Assembly: GCA_964517465.1 (NCBI GenBank)
Contig: CAZFEK010000003.1
Coordinates: forward strand, 1-64,000
From: JACPUX01 sp964517465
GTDB taxonomy: Bacteria; Pseudomonadota; Gammaproteobacteria; Burkholderiales; Casimicrobiaceae
Reading direction: 5' to 3'
Length of the DNA: 64,000 bases
Each line of letters opens with the position of its first letter. Position 1 is the stretch's first letter. Below the pieces are notes generated by a model. That model saw only the letters and a program-made list of their open reading frames with translations. It did not search any database and had not been told where the DNA came from. Below are positions 53,360 to 62,607 of the stretch, piece by piece. The translations under genes were made by a program, and so were the position numbers.

Positions 53360-54436
53360 TTAGCGGCTACCCTGCGCCGTACAGCCGGCCGAATGCACTG
53401 CTTCGACCACTGCAGCAACCGAATCCGCCGGGGTTTCGGGAACGATGCCATGCCCCAGATTGAACACGTGCCCGGGAAAGGGACCGAAGTCGCGCACCAC
53501 GCGCCTGGCCTCGGCAGCCGCTGCTTCGGGGCCGGCTAACAGCACCAGGGGATCCAAATTGCCCTGCAGGGCCACGCGGGCTCCGACCCGCTGGCGCGCC
53601 TGGCCCAGGGGCGTGGTCCAGTCCAATCCCAGGGCGTCAGTGGCGATACCCGCCATCTCTTCCAGCCATTGGCCTCCGCCTTTGGAAAAAGCGATACGCG
53701 GCACGGTCCGGCCCTCGGCTTCCCGGGTCAAAAGGCGCATCACTTGGTCTAGGTAAGCGAGAGAGAATTCGCGGTAGGCCGGCGTGGTCAAAATCCCGCC
53801 CCAGGTGTCAAAAACCATGATCGCTTGCGCGCCGGCGGCGATTTGTTCGTTGAGATAGCCGGCCACGGTGCGCGCGGTGATGCGCAAAATGTGATGCAGG
53901 AGGTCGGGGCGGGTGTAAAGCAGGCGCTTGGTGAGGCGGAAATCGCTGCTGCCGCCGCCCTCGATCATATAACAAGCCAAAGTGAAGGGGCTGCCGGCAA
54001 AACCAATCAGCGGCACCCGCCCTTGCAGCGCGCGCCGTATGCTGGCGACCGCGTCGAAGACATAACGCAGTTCCTCGAGATCGGGCTCGCAAAGCGCCCG
54101 GATAGCGCTCTCGTCGCGCAAAGGCCGCGCCAATCGCGGCCCTTCGCCTTCGGCAAACGACAACCCCAGCCCCATGGCGTCGGGAATGGTAAGGATGTCG
54201 GAAAAAAGGATGGCCGCGTCCAGCTCAAAGCGAGCCAAAGGCTGCAAAGTGACTTCGGTGGCAAGCTCCGCGTTCTTGCACAAGGCCATGAAACTACCCG
54301 CTTTGGCCCGCGTGGCATTGTATTCGGGCAGGTAACGCCCGGCCTGGCGCATCAGCCACACCGGTGTTTTGTCGACCGGTTGGCGCAGCAGCGCGCGCAG
54401 CAGGCGATCGTTGGCCAACGCTGGTTCGACGCTCAA
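53360..54436 (-). CDS. hemE: Uroporphyrinogen decarboxylase
   Basis: A 358-residue enzyme that decarboxylates uroporphyrinogen III to coproporphyrinogen III in haem synthesis. Motifs are PVWLMRQAGRYLPEY (substrate Arg and the family signature), ILFSDILTIPDAMGL with the catalytic Asp, and GFAGSPFTLACYMIEGGGS. The N-terminus SVEPALANDRLLRALLRQPVD aligns with the family only if translation starts at TTG 54436, which overlaps the gltD stop (TTGA), implying coupling. No ATG gives a full-length protein. Conserved neighbour of gltD and priA. Confidence 0.94.
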   Translation of the reverse strand: MSVEPALANDRLLRALLRQPVDKTPVWLMRQAGRYLPEYNATRAKAGSFMALCKNAELATEVTLQPLARFELDAAILFSDILTIPDAMGLGLSFAEGEGPRLARPLRDESAIRALCEPDLEELRYVFDAVASIRRALQGRVPLIGFAGSPFTLACYMIEGGGSSDFRLTKRLLYTRPDLLHHILRITARTVAGYLNEQIAAGAQAIMVFDTWGGILTTPAYREFSLAYLDQVMRLLTREAEGRTVPRIAFSKGGGQWLEEMAGIATDALGLDWTTPLGQARQRVGARVALQGNLDPLVLLAGPEAAAAEARRVVRDFGPFPGHVFNLGHGIVPETPADSVAAVVEAVHSAGCTAQGSR

Positions 54437-55863
54437 CGCGGCAGGTCCGAGGTGTCCATCAGGAATTCGTCCACGGCGCGGGCGCATTGCCGGCCTTCGC
54501 GAATTGCCCAAACGATCAGCGACTGGCCGCGGCGCATGTCTCCCGCGGCGAAGACCTTGGCGGCCGAGGTTCGGTAGGCCACGGCGCCGTCGGTTTCTGC
54601 CTTGACGTTTTGCCGCGCGTCCATCTCGACGCCCAGTTGTTCCAGCAGGCCCTGACGCACCGGCGATACAAAACCCATGGCGAGCAGCACCAAGTCGGCG
54701 GGGATCTCGAACTCGGAGCCGACGATTTCGCTCATCTTTCCTCCAGCCCATTCCAGCCGCACGGCGCGCAAAGCCGTGAGGCGACCGTCTTTGCCCAGAA
54801 GCGCCTTGGTCGCGACGGACCAATCGCGCTGGCAGCCCTCTTCATGAGAGGACGAAGAGCGCAGTTTCATCGGCCAATAAGGCCAAACCATGGGCTTGTT
54901 CTCTTGCTCCGGAGGTTTGGGCAAAAGCTCGAATTGCGTCACCGACAGCGCGCCATGTCGATTCGAGGTGCCAACGCAATCGGACCCGGTGTCGCCGCCG
55001 CCGATGACGACCACGTGTTTGCCCGTGGCGCGAATGGCGTCCGACAAAATGTCTCCGGCCACCGCCTTGTTCTGCTGACGCAGGAAATCCATGGCGAAAT
55101 GCACGCCGGCGAGTTCGCGTCCTGGAACGGGCAAATCTCGCGGCTGCTCCGCGCCGCCGGCAACCACCACGGCATCGTATTCGGCGACCAAACGACTTGC
55201 CGGCACATTGCCGCCGACGTGTTGATTGACGCGGAAGACGACTCCCTCTGCCTCCATTTGCTCAACTCGCCGATCGATGTGGTGCTTCTCGAGCTTGAAA
55301 TCGGGGATGCCATAGCGTAGCAAGCCGCCGATGCGATCGCTCTTCTCGAAGACCACCACGGCGTGTCCGGCTCGGGCAAGCTGCTGAGCACACGCCAATC
55401 CGGCCGGTCCTGACCCGACGATGGCAATCTTCTTCCCGGTTTTGCGGGCGGGCGGTTGAGGCACGATCCAGCCTTCTTCCCAGGCCTTGTCGATGATAAA
55501 GCGTTCGATCGACTTGATGCCCACCGCATCATTGTTGATGTTGAGCGTGCAGGCCGCTTCGCAGGGCGCGGGGCAGATGCGCCCGGTGAACTCGGGAAAA
55601 TTGTTGGTCGAAAGCAGCACCTCCAGGGCGCGCCGCCAGTCCTTGCGATAGACGAAATCGTTCCAGTCAGGGATGATGTTGTTCACTGGGCAGCCGGAAT
55701 GACAAAAGGGCGTGCCGCAATCCATACATCGCGCCCCCTGCTGCGAAGCGTCTTCCGGCTTGAGGGTGGCAACGAATTCGCGGTAGTTCTTCAGCCGCTC
55801 GGCGACCGGAAGGCTTGCTTCCTTGATGCGTTGCAATTCGAGGAATCCGGTAACCTTGCCCAT
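54433..55863 (-). CDS. gltD: Glutamate synthase (NADPH) small subunit
   Basis: A 476-residue iron-sulfur flavoprotein that passes electrons from NADPH to GltB. N-terminal cysteine clusters CMDCGTPFCHSGCPVNN and CPAPCEAAC hold Fe-S centres; the FAD-binding VGSGPAGLACAQQLA and the NADPH-binding GGGDTGSDCVG follow. The ATG at 55863 overlaps the gltB stop by one base (TGATG), and its own stop overlaps hemE. Length is normal for the beta subunit. Confidence 0.96.
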   Translation of the reverse strand: MGKVTGFLELQRIKEASLPVAERLKNYREFVATLKPEDASQQGARCMDCGTPFCHSGCPVNNIIPDWNDFVYRKDWRRALEVLLSTNNFPEFTGRICPAPCEAACTLNINNDAVGIKSIERFIIDKAWEEGWIVPQPPARKTGKKIAIVGSGPAGLACAQQLARAGHAVVVFEKSDRIGGLLRYGIPDFKLEKHHIDRRVEQMEAEGVVFRVNQHVGGNVPASRLVAEYDAVVVAGGAEQPRDLPVPGRELAGVHFAMDFLRQQNKAVAGDILSDAIRATGKHVVVIGGGDTGSDCVGTSNRHGALSVTQFELLPKPPEQENKPMVWPYWPMKLRSSSSHEEGCQRDWSVATKALLGKDGRLTALRAVRLEWAGGKMSEIVGSEFEIPADLVLLAMGFVSPVRQGLLEQLGVEMDARQNVKAETDGAVAYRTSAAKVFAAGDMRRGQSLIVWAIREGRQCARAVDEFLMDTSDLPR

Positions 55864-58800
55864 CACACCTTCTCCGCCTCTTTGACCTGCCCCTGCGTTT
55901 TTTGCGCCACCTGCCCTGCGTATTGCTCCGTCAGCGCCCTGCGGTATTCGTGCGGCATCACCTTGACGAAGCGGGTTCGCGCGACATCCCAATTCGCCAG
56001 AAGCTGCTTGGCGATCGCGCTATCGGTATGCAGCGCGTGCCGCTCGACCAGTTCGCGCAGCAGCGCATCGTCGCCTTTTCCGGCGTGACGCATCTGCCCT
56101 TTGCCCGCCGCAACCAGCTCGGCTTCCGCACGAGTTTGCTCGGTCTCGGTGAGCACCGCGTCCAAGGCCACCATCGTGGTATTGCAGCAACGCGCAAACA
56201 TGCCGTCGCGATCGTACACATACGCGACACCGCCGCTCATGCCCGCAGCGAAGTTGCGCCCGGTCGGTCCAAGAACCACCACGGTCCCTCCGGTCATGTA
56301 TTCGCAGCCGTGGTCGCCCGTGCCCTCGACCACCGCCGAGGCACCGGAGTTGCGCACCGCAAAGCGCTCGCCGGCGACGCCTCGGAAATAGGCCTCGCCG
56401 CTGATCGCGCCATACATCACGGTGTTGCCGATGACGATGTTGTCTTCCGGTCGCGCCGGTGAAACGGGATCGGGGTAGACGATGATACGGCCACCCGAAA
56501 GCCCTTTGCCAACGTAATCATTGGTGGCGCCTTGCAACTCGAAAGTGATGCCCTTGGCAAGGAAAGCGCCGAAGCTTTGTCCGGCAACGCCGGTAAAGTA
56601 GATGCGCAAAGTTTCTTCCGGCAAGCCGGCATGCCCGTGCAGGCGTGCCACTTCGCCGGAGAGCATGGCGCCCACCGAGCGGTTGGCGTTGCGAATGCGG
56701 AATTCGAGGCTGACCTTCTCGCGCCGGCGCAGCGCCGGCTCTGCCGCGGCGATCAATTCGTGGTCGAGCGCATTGCGCAGACCGTGATCTTGATGCTCGC
56801 AAACGCGGCGCGCCACTTCTGCCGGAGCTTTGGGCTGATAAAAGATACGGCCGAAATCGAGGCCTTTGGCTTTCCAGTGAGCGATGCCTTGGCGCATGTC
56901 GAGTAGGTCGGACCGTCCGATCAGTTCCTCGAACTTGCGCACGCCGAGGCTAGCCATCAATTCGCGAGCCTCTTCGGCGACGAAGAAGAAGTAGTTGATG
57001 ACATGCTCCGGCTGGCCGCTGAACTTGCGTCGCAGCACCGGATCTTGCGTGGCGACACCGACCGGACAAGTATTGAGGTGGCATTTGCGCATCATGATGC
57101 AGCCTTCGACCACCAGCGGCGCCGTGGCAAAGCCGAATTCATCGGCACCCAGGAGCGCGCCGATGATGACGTCGCGTCCGGTTTTCATCTGGCCATCGAC
57201 TTGCACCGCGATCCGGCCCCGCAGGCGGTTCAGCACCAGGGTCTGCTGCGTTTCGGCCAGGCCCAACTCCCAGGGGGTTCCGGCGTGTTTGATCGAGGAC
57301 ACGGGTGAGGCGCCGGTGCCGCCGTCGTGACCGGAAATCGTGACGTGATCGGCCTTGGCCTTGGCCACGCCGGCCGCGACCGTCCCCACCCCGACCTCGG
57401 AAACCAATTTGACGCTGATCGAGGCGCGCGGATTGGCATTCTTCAGGTCATGAATGAGTTGGGCCAGATCTTCGATGGAATAGATGTCGTGATGCGGCGG
57501 CGGCGAAATCAAACCCACCCCCGGCACCGAGTGGCGCAGATAGCCGATGTATTCCGACACCTTGTGGCCAGGCAATTGGCCGCCTTCGCCGGGTTTGGCG
57601 CCTTGCGCCATCTTGATCTGAATTTGATCGGCGTTGGCGAGATATTCGGCGGTGACGCCAAAACGCCCCGATGCCACTTGTTTGATCTTGGAGCGTAAGC
57701 TGTCGCCCTCCTGCAGCGGGATGTCGCTTTCGATGCGCCCGGCGCCGATGTGCGAGGCGAGGGTTTCGCCTTTCTTCACCGGGCGATAGCGGGCCGCGTC
57801 TTCTCCGCCTTCTCCGGTATTGGATTTGCCGCCAAGGCGGTTCATGGCGATGGCCAAGGTCGCGTGTGCCTCGGTGGAAATCGAACCCAGCGACATCGCG
57901 CCCGTGGCAAATCGCTTGACGATGTCTTTGGCCGGTTCCACTTCTTCCAGCGCTACCGGCGGGCCTATCGGTTTCAACTCAAATAGCCCGCGCAGCGTCA
58001 TCTGGCGTTTGCTCTGATCATTGATGATGCGCGCATATTCGCGGTAGGCATCTTGGCTGTTGGCGCGCGTGGCGTGCTGAAGCTTGGCGATGGCGTCGGG
58101 CGTCCACATGTGCTCCTCGCCGCGCACCCGCCAAGCGTACTCGCCGCCGACATCGAGCGCGTCCCGCAGGATCGGGTTGTCGCCGAAACCTTGGGCATGA
58201 AGCCGAACCGCCTCCTCGGCGATTTCGAACAGTCCCACGCCTTCGACGTTGGAAGGCGTGCCGGTAAAGTACTTCGCCACCAAGGCGGTGTTGAGGCCTA
58301 CCGCTTCGAATATTTGCGCGCCACAGTAGGATTGATAGGTGGAGATGCCCATCTTGGACATGACCTTGTACAAACCTTTGCAAATCGCCTTGATATAGCG
58401 CTTTTCCGCGTCCTTGGGTCTTTGTTCTCCCAAAAGTTGCGGCATCTTGGCGATGCTCTCCAGCGCGAGGTAGGGATGTATGGCCTCAGCGCCATAACCG
58501 CCGAGCAAAGCGAAGTGATGCACTTCGCGGGCGGAGCCGGTCTCCACCACCAGGCCAGTGCTGGTTCGCAGGCCTTTGCGCACCAGATGCTGGTGCACTG
58601 CCGCAGTGGCAAGCAGGGCCGGAATGGCAACCTGTTCGGCACTTACCTTGCGGTCGGAAATGATCAGCACGTTGAAACCGAGGTTTAGCGCGTCTTCTGC
58701 GTGAGCACAAAGGCTCGCCAGCGCTGCCTCCATGCCGGCAGCCCCCCAGGACGAGGGGTAACAAATGTCCAACTCTTTGGACTTGAAGGCGCCACCGGTG

Positions 58801-60563
58801 AACAGCGCGATGTGGCGTACCCGCTCCATGTTCTCGGAGGTCAAGATGGGCTGCTGCGCTTCAAGGCGGATGGGGGGTTCGGTCTCGTCGAAACCCAGGA
58901 GGTTGGGCCGCGGGCCGATGAAGGTCACCAGCGACATCACCAACTCTTCGCGGATCGGGTCGATTGGCGGGTTGGTCACTTGGGCAAAGAGCTGCTTGAA
59001 ATAGCTGTAGAGGAGCTTTGGCTTGTCGGATAAGACCGGCAGTGCGGAATCATTGCCCATCGAGCCGATCGGCTCCTCGCCGCTTTGCGCCATGGGTGCC
59101 AGAATGAGTTTGAGGTCCTCCTGGCTGTAACCGAAAGCCTGCTGGCGATCGAGAAGATCCACTTCGCTTTCCATGGCGGGCGCGGGCTCGGGCAACTCCT
59201 CCAGCGCAATGCGGGTCTGATCGATCCACGCGCGGTAGGGTTTGGCTGCGGCGAGTTGTTGCTTCAATTCCGCGTCGTCGATGATGCGCCCTTGCTCCAG
59301 ATCGACCAGAAGCATTTTGCCGGGTTGCAAACGCCATTTGCGTATGATTTTATGTTCTGGGATGTCGAGCACCCCCACTTCCGAAGCCATAACGATGTAG
59401 TCGTCATCGGTCACCACATAGCGGGCCGGCCGCAAGCCGTTGCGGTCCAGCGTGGCGCCGATCTGTCGCCCGTCGGTGAAGGCGATCGCGGCCGGACCAT
59501 CCCAGGGCTCCATCAGGGCGGCGTGGTATTCGTAAAAGGCCCGGCGGTCTTCGTCCATCAGGGGATTGCCCGCCCAAGCCTCGGGAATCATCATCATCAT
59601 CGCCTGCGCAAGGGGGTATCCGCCCATCACCAGCAACTCGATGGCGTTGTCGAAAGAGGCTGAATCGGACTGGCCGTCGTAAATCAGAGGCCAGATCTTG
59701 TCTAAATCCTCCTTCAGCACCGAAGAGGAAATTGCCTGCTGGCGCGCCCGGATCCAATTGACGTTTCCGCGCAAGGTGTTGATTTCGCCATTGTGGCAAA
59801 TCAAGCGAAAGGGGTGAGCCAAGTCCCAGGTGGGGAAGGTGTTGGTGGAAAACCGCTGGTGCACCATGGCCAGCGCGGAGACCATGTGCTCGTCGCGAAG
59901 ATCGAGGTAATACTCGCCAACCTGGTGGGCCAACAGCATGCCTTTGTAAACGAGCGTGCGGCTGGACATCGACGGAACGTAGAATTCCCTGCCATGCGCC
60001 AAGTTGAGCGCCTGGATGGCATGGCCGGACTTCTTGCGTATGATGTAGAGCTTGCGTTCGAGGGCGTCCTGGTCCATGTCGTTGGACCCGCGGGCGATGA
60101 AGACCTGACGTATGATCGGCTCGACTGCCTTGACGCCCACGCCCAGGCCGGAGTTGTCAGTAGGAACGTCGCGCCAACCGAGAAGAATTTGGCCCTCGGA
60201 AGCCACCGCACGTTCGATTTCCTGCTCGCAGGCCATGCGTGAGGCGGGTTCGCGGGGCAAAAAGACCATGCCCGCGCCGTATTGCCCCACGGCAGGCAGC
60301 GTAAGGCCCTGGCGGCCGCACGCCCGACGCAGGAATCCGTCGGGCAACTGAATCAAAATCCCGGCGCCGTCGCCTTGCAGCGGGTCGGCCCCGGTTGCGC
60401 CGCGATGGGTGAGGTTTTTGAGGACCTTCAGCGCCTGCTCGATGATCGCGTGGCTCTTGTGGCCCTTGATGTGGGCAATGAAGCCTAAGCCACAGGCGTC
60501 GTGTTCGTTGGCGGGATCGTAGAGCCCTTGGCGAAAGAGCGGCGAGCGTTGCGGTTGTTCCAC
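55863..60563 (-). CDS. gltB: Glutamate synthase (NADPH) large subunit
   Basis: A 1566-residue class II glutamine amidotransferase-FMN-FeS enzyme making glutamate from glutamine and 2-oxoglutarate. The N-terminal nucleophile is Cys24 in DACGLGFIAHIKG after a short propeptide; the FMN/synthase barrel has SHIGAGRI and HDGGTGASP; the Fe-S Cys are in RKCHLNTCPVG; the C-terminal GXGXG beta-helix is typical. A GTG at 60563 with AGAGG six bases before is the most likely start. With gltD it forms the main route of ammonium assimilation in combination with glutamine synthetase. Confidence 0.95.
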   Translation of the reverse strand: MEQPQRSPLFRQGLYDPANEHDACGLGFIAHIKGHKSHAIIEQALKVLKNLTHRGATGADPLQGDGAGILIQLPDGFLRRACGRQGLTLPAVGQYGAGMVFLPREPASRMACEQEIERAVASEGQILLGWRDVPTDNSGLGVGVKAVEPIIRQVFIARGSNDMDQDALERKLYIIRKKSGHAIQALNLAHGREFYVPSMSSRTLVYKGMLLAHQVGEYYLDLRDEHMVSALAMVHQRFSTNTFPTWDLAHPFRLICHNGEINTLRGNVNWIRARQQAISSSVLKEDLDKIWPLIYDGQSDSASFDNAIELLVMGGYPLAQAMMMMIPEAWAGNPLMDEDRRAFYEYHAALMEPWDGPAAIAFTDGRQIGATLDRNGLRPARYVVTDDDYIVMASEVGVLDIPEHKIIRKWRLQPGKMLLVDLEQGRIIDDAELKQQLAAAKPYRAWIDQTRIALEELPEPAPAMESEVDLLDRQQAFGYSQEDLKLILAPMAQSGEEPIGSMGNDSALPVLSDKPKLLYSYFKQLFAQVTNPPIDPIREELVMSLVTFIGPRPNLLGFDETEPPIRLEAQQPILTSENMERVRHIALFTGGAFKSKELDICYPSSWGAAGMEAALASLCAHAEDALNLGFNVLIISDRKVSAEQVAIPALLATAAVHQHLVRKGLRTSTGLVVETGSAREVHHFALLGGYGAEAIHPYLALESIAKMPQLLGEQRPKDAEKRYIKAICKGLYKVMSKMGISTYQSYCGAQIFEAVGLNTALVAKYFTGTPSNVEGVGLFEIAEEAVRLHAQGFGDNPILRDALDVGGEYAWRVRGEEHMWTPDAIAKLQHATRANSQDAYREYARIINDQSKRQMTLRGLFELKPIGPPVALEEVEPAKDIVKRFATGAMSLGSISTEAHATLAIAMNRLGGKSNTGEGGEDAARYRPVKKGETLASHIGAGRIESDIPLQEGDSLRSKIKQVASGRFGVTAEYLANADQIQIKMAQGAKPGEGGQLPGHKVSEYIGYLRHSVPGVGLISPPPHHDIYSIEDLAQLIHDLKNANPRASISVKLVSEVGVGTVAAGVAKAKADHVTISGHDGGTGASPVSSIKHAGTPWELGLAETQQTLVLNRLRGRIAVQVDGQMKTGRDVIIGALLGADEFGFATAPLVVEGCIMMRKCHLNTCPVGVATQDPVLRRKFSGQPEHVINYFFFVAEEARELMASLGVRKFEELIGRSDLLDMRQGIAHWKAKGLDFGRIFYQPKAPAEVARRVCEHQDHGLRNALDHELIAAAEPALRRREKVSLEFRIRNANRSVGAMLSGEVARLHGHAGLPEETLRIYFTGVAGQSFGAFLAKGITFELQGATNDYVGKGLSGGRIIVYPDPVSPARPEDNIVIGNTVMYGAISGEAYFRGVAGERFAVRNSGASAVVEGTGDHGCEYMTGGTVVVLGPTGRNFAAGMSGGVAYVYDRDGMFARCCNTTMVALDAVLTETEQTRAEAELVAAGKGQMRHAGKGDDALLRELVERHALHTDSAIAKQLLANWDVARTRFVKVMPHEYRRALTEQYAGQVAQKTQGQVKEAEKV

Positions 60564-60885
60564 GTTGACCTCTTGGGGAATACAATTTGCGGCATCCCCC
60601 CTTCCGGAAGCACAGCGCGGACGAGAGGCGAAACCTTCCAATCCTACCCGCAATGCTGCGCTGCGGCAAGAATCCCGTGTCGTTCAGGCTGCGGTTTTTT
60701 TGCGAGCGAAGGCCGCGCAAGCAGGCCAGTTTGGAGAAAACGCTTGCACCGGCGCCGAACTTGCGCTTTAATCTTAAGAAGTCTTTCTAGTTGATTGTAA
60801 AAGCATCCAAATTCACCACTTCCCGGCCTTGCCGACAGCCCTAAATTAGGACGCCGGCATGGAGGAAAGCAACGAAGGAACTGAA
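60564..60885. promoter_or_regulatory. Divergent promoter region between gltB and the lipoprotein gene
   Basis: A 322-base region with no gene. For the plus-strand lipoprotein a candidate promoter is TTGCAC (60744-60749), 17-base spacer, TTTAAT (60767-60772). For gltB no strong pair is seen; the best -10-like string is TTGTAT on the minus strand near 60581-60586. No sigma54-type GG/GC pair with the correct spacing was found. Confidence 0.35.
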
Positions 60886-62502
60886 ATGATGACGAAGAGT
60901 TGGATCGAAATCGGTCGCCATTGGTTGGGCCTGCTTGCGGCCTTGTCGCTGGCCGTTTTGGTTGCCGGGTGTGGGGGTGGGGGAAGCGGAACCAACGGCG
61001 ACACGCAGTCGGTCTATCCGCTCACCGTCAGCCCTGCTGTCATCAATACCGGACCGAATACGGTATGGACGATTACCGTGGTCGGTGGCACGCGGCCTTA
61101 TCGCGCCCAGAGCAGCAACCCCGCCCTCGTGGTCTTGGAAAAGGAATCGCTCACTTTGAGCGAGAACACCTTTCGAATTCGGGCACTCGATCCTCACGGC
61201 AAGGCCGAGATTTCGGTAATGGTTTACGATTCGGAAGGTCGTACTACCCCCCCCGTGGCCGTGACGATCGATTCAGGGACCGTGAGCGAGCTCACGGCAA
61301 TCCCGGCCACCCTGACGGTCTACAGCAACAGCCCGGCACTCGTGGTCGCCAGTGGTGGCGCGGCACCCTACCGGCTGGTGTCTGGCAACCCGGCGATCAT
61401 CCCCACTTCCAACTGGTCGAGCAGCGGCGATTTCCTGGTCATGGCCCGTAACGTCGGGACCGACACTGAAATCGAGTTGACGTTGCAGGACGCCTCCGGC
61501 CAGGCGGCCAAGATTGCGACGACGGTCAAGCCCGCTCCCTTGCTTAATTTGTTCAAGATCACCCCGGTTGCCGCCACTCCGGGTGCCGGATGCGGCAGCG
61601 CGGTTTGTTCCGGCCAAGATGGTACGGCCGAGGTCTATCTGCGCAGCTTTGAGGGCGGGCCGCTGGCCGGTCGCCAAGTGCGATTCGACGTCGTGCAGGG
61701 ACAGTACCTGTTTTACTCGGATAACCCAGCGCAGCCTTTGGTGAACACAACCACCGTGACCAGCGATCAAAACGGTTTGGCGATCGTCCGGTTCAAGGCT
61801 AATGTCAATGCGGTGACCGGAGCGGCGTTGATTCGCGCCACTGACCTCGTGACCGGCAATCAGGTCAATGGCAGTTTCGTGATCGCCCAATTCACCGACG
61901 GAACGGGCACGCTTTCTATCATTCCTGACGAAGTCGAGATCACGGCCTATTACGACGACGAATGCAGCAACGGCGTGAGTTCCACTTATTACGTCTTTGG
62001 CGGCACGCCGCCGTATCGGGTAGTGACGAGCTTCCCGCAGGGGCTAACTTTGACCGGCACCCCTGTACAGACCAATGGGGGTGGATTTACGGCAACTACG
62101 CGTGGTGCCTGCATGGATCCAGCCAACCTCATCGTTACCGACGCCACCGGCCGCACCCTGACGGCTCTCTTGCGCAACAATCCCGGTGACAATGCGCGGC
62201 CAACCGACCCGGCGCCTATTCCGGCTCTGGTGATCACGCCTTCGACCGCGAATCTGAGCTGTGGTCAGACAGGAACCTTCGTGCTTTCCGGCGGCGTTTC
62301 GGGCACGGGCACGAGCATCGTGGCTGCCTCGACCAACCTCGGGGTCACCGCGACGGTATCCGGCCGTACGCTCAGCGTCGCCATTGGTTCCGGCGCAGCC
62401 TACGGTACCGATCCGGACTACACGATCTATGTTTCGGACGGGACCAATATCGTGACTCTCCTGATCAACAATACCAACACCGGCACCGGTACCTGCCCCT
62501 AA
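60886..62502 (+). CDS. Modular repeat lipoprotein (Ig-like domains)
   Basis: A 538-residue lipoprotein with lipobox VAGC (signal peptide to about residue 29, then GGGGSG), so the mature protein is anchored in a membrane, probably on the outer membrane. It contains at least three repeats of a beta-sandwich-like unit, each starting with an L-x-I/V-x-P segment and carrying GG-x-x-PYR (VVGGTRPYRAQ, ASGGAAPYRLV, FGGTPPYRVV), with a fourth, shorter one near the C-terminus, and a central Big_1/invasin-like domain (EVYLRSFEGGPLAGRQVRFDVV). GAAGGAACTGAA before ATG 60886 is a ribosome site; an upstream ATG at 60859 is less likely. Adhesion or surface display is probable; no enzyme motif seen. It lies opposite to its neighbours, between aroB and gltB. 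Confidence 0.8.
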   Translation: MMTKSWIEIGRHWLGLLAALSLAVLVAGCGGGGSGTNGDTQSVYPLTVSPAVINTGPNTVWTITVVGGTRPYRAQSSNPALVVLEKESLTLSENTFRIRALDPHGKAEISVMVYDSEGRTTPPVAVTIDSGTVSELTAIPATLTVYSNSPALVVASGGAAPYRLVSGNPAIIPTSNWSSSGDFLVMARNVGTDTEIELTLQDASGQAAKIATTVKPAPLLNLFKITPVAATPGAGCGSAVCSGQDGTAEVYLRSFEGGPLAGRQVRFDVVQGQYLFYSDNPAQPLVNTTTVTSDQNGLAIVRFKANVNAVTGAALIRATDLVTGNQVNGSFVIAQFTDGTGTLSIIPDEVEITAYYDDECSNGVSSTYYVFGGTPPYRVVTSFPQGLTLTGTPVQTNGGGFTATTRGACMDPANLIVTDATGRTLTALLRNNPGDNARPTDPAPIPALVITPSTANLSCGQTGTFVLSGGVSGTGTSIVAASTNLGVTATVSGRTLSVAIGSGAAYGTDPDYTIYVSDGTNIVTLLINNTNTGTGTCP

Positions 62503-62514
62503 CCCCACCGGGGT

Positions 62515-62544
62515 ATTCGGGCCCTGCGGGCGCAGGGCCCGAAT
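62515..62544 (+). terminator. Strong hairpin after the lipoprotein gene
   Basis: A perfect 13-base stem ATTCGGGCCCTGC / GCAGGGCCCGAAT with a four-base loop, 12 bases after the stop codon and before the convergent aroB end. No T-run follows on either strand, so it may be a transcript 3' end protector or a bidirectional weak terminator. Confidence 0.55.
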
Positions 62545-62607
62545 AATCTGGGTTGCTATGAAAAGGCGGGCGGAAAGACCCGTAGCCACTCAACCGGGTC
62601 GGGCGGG

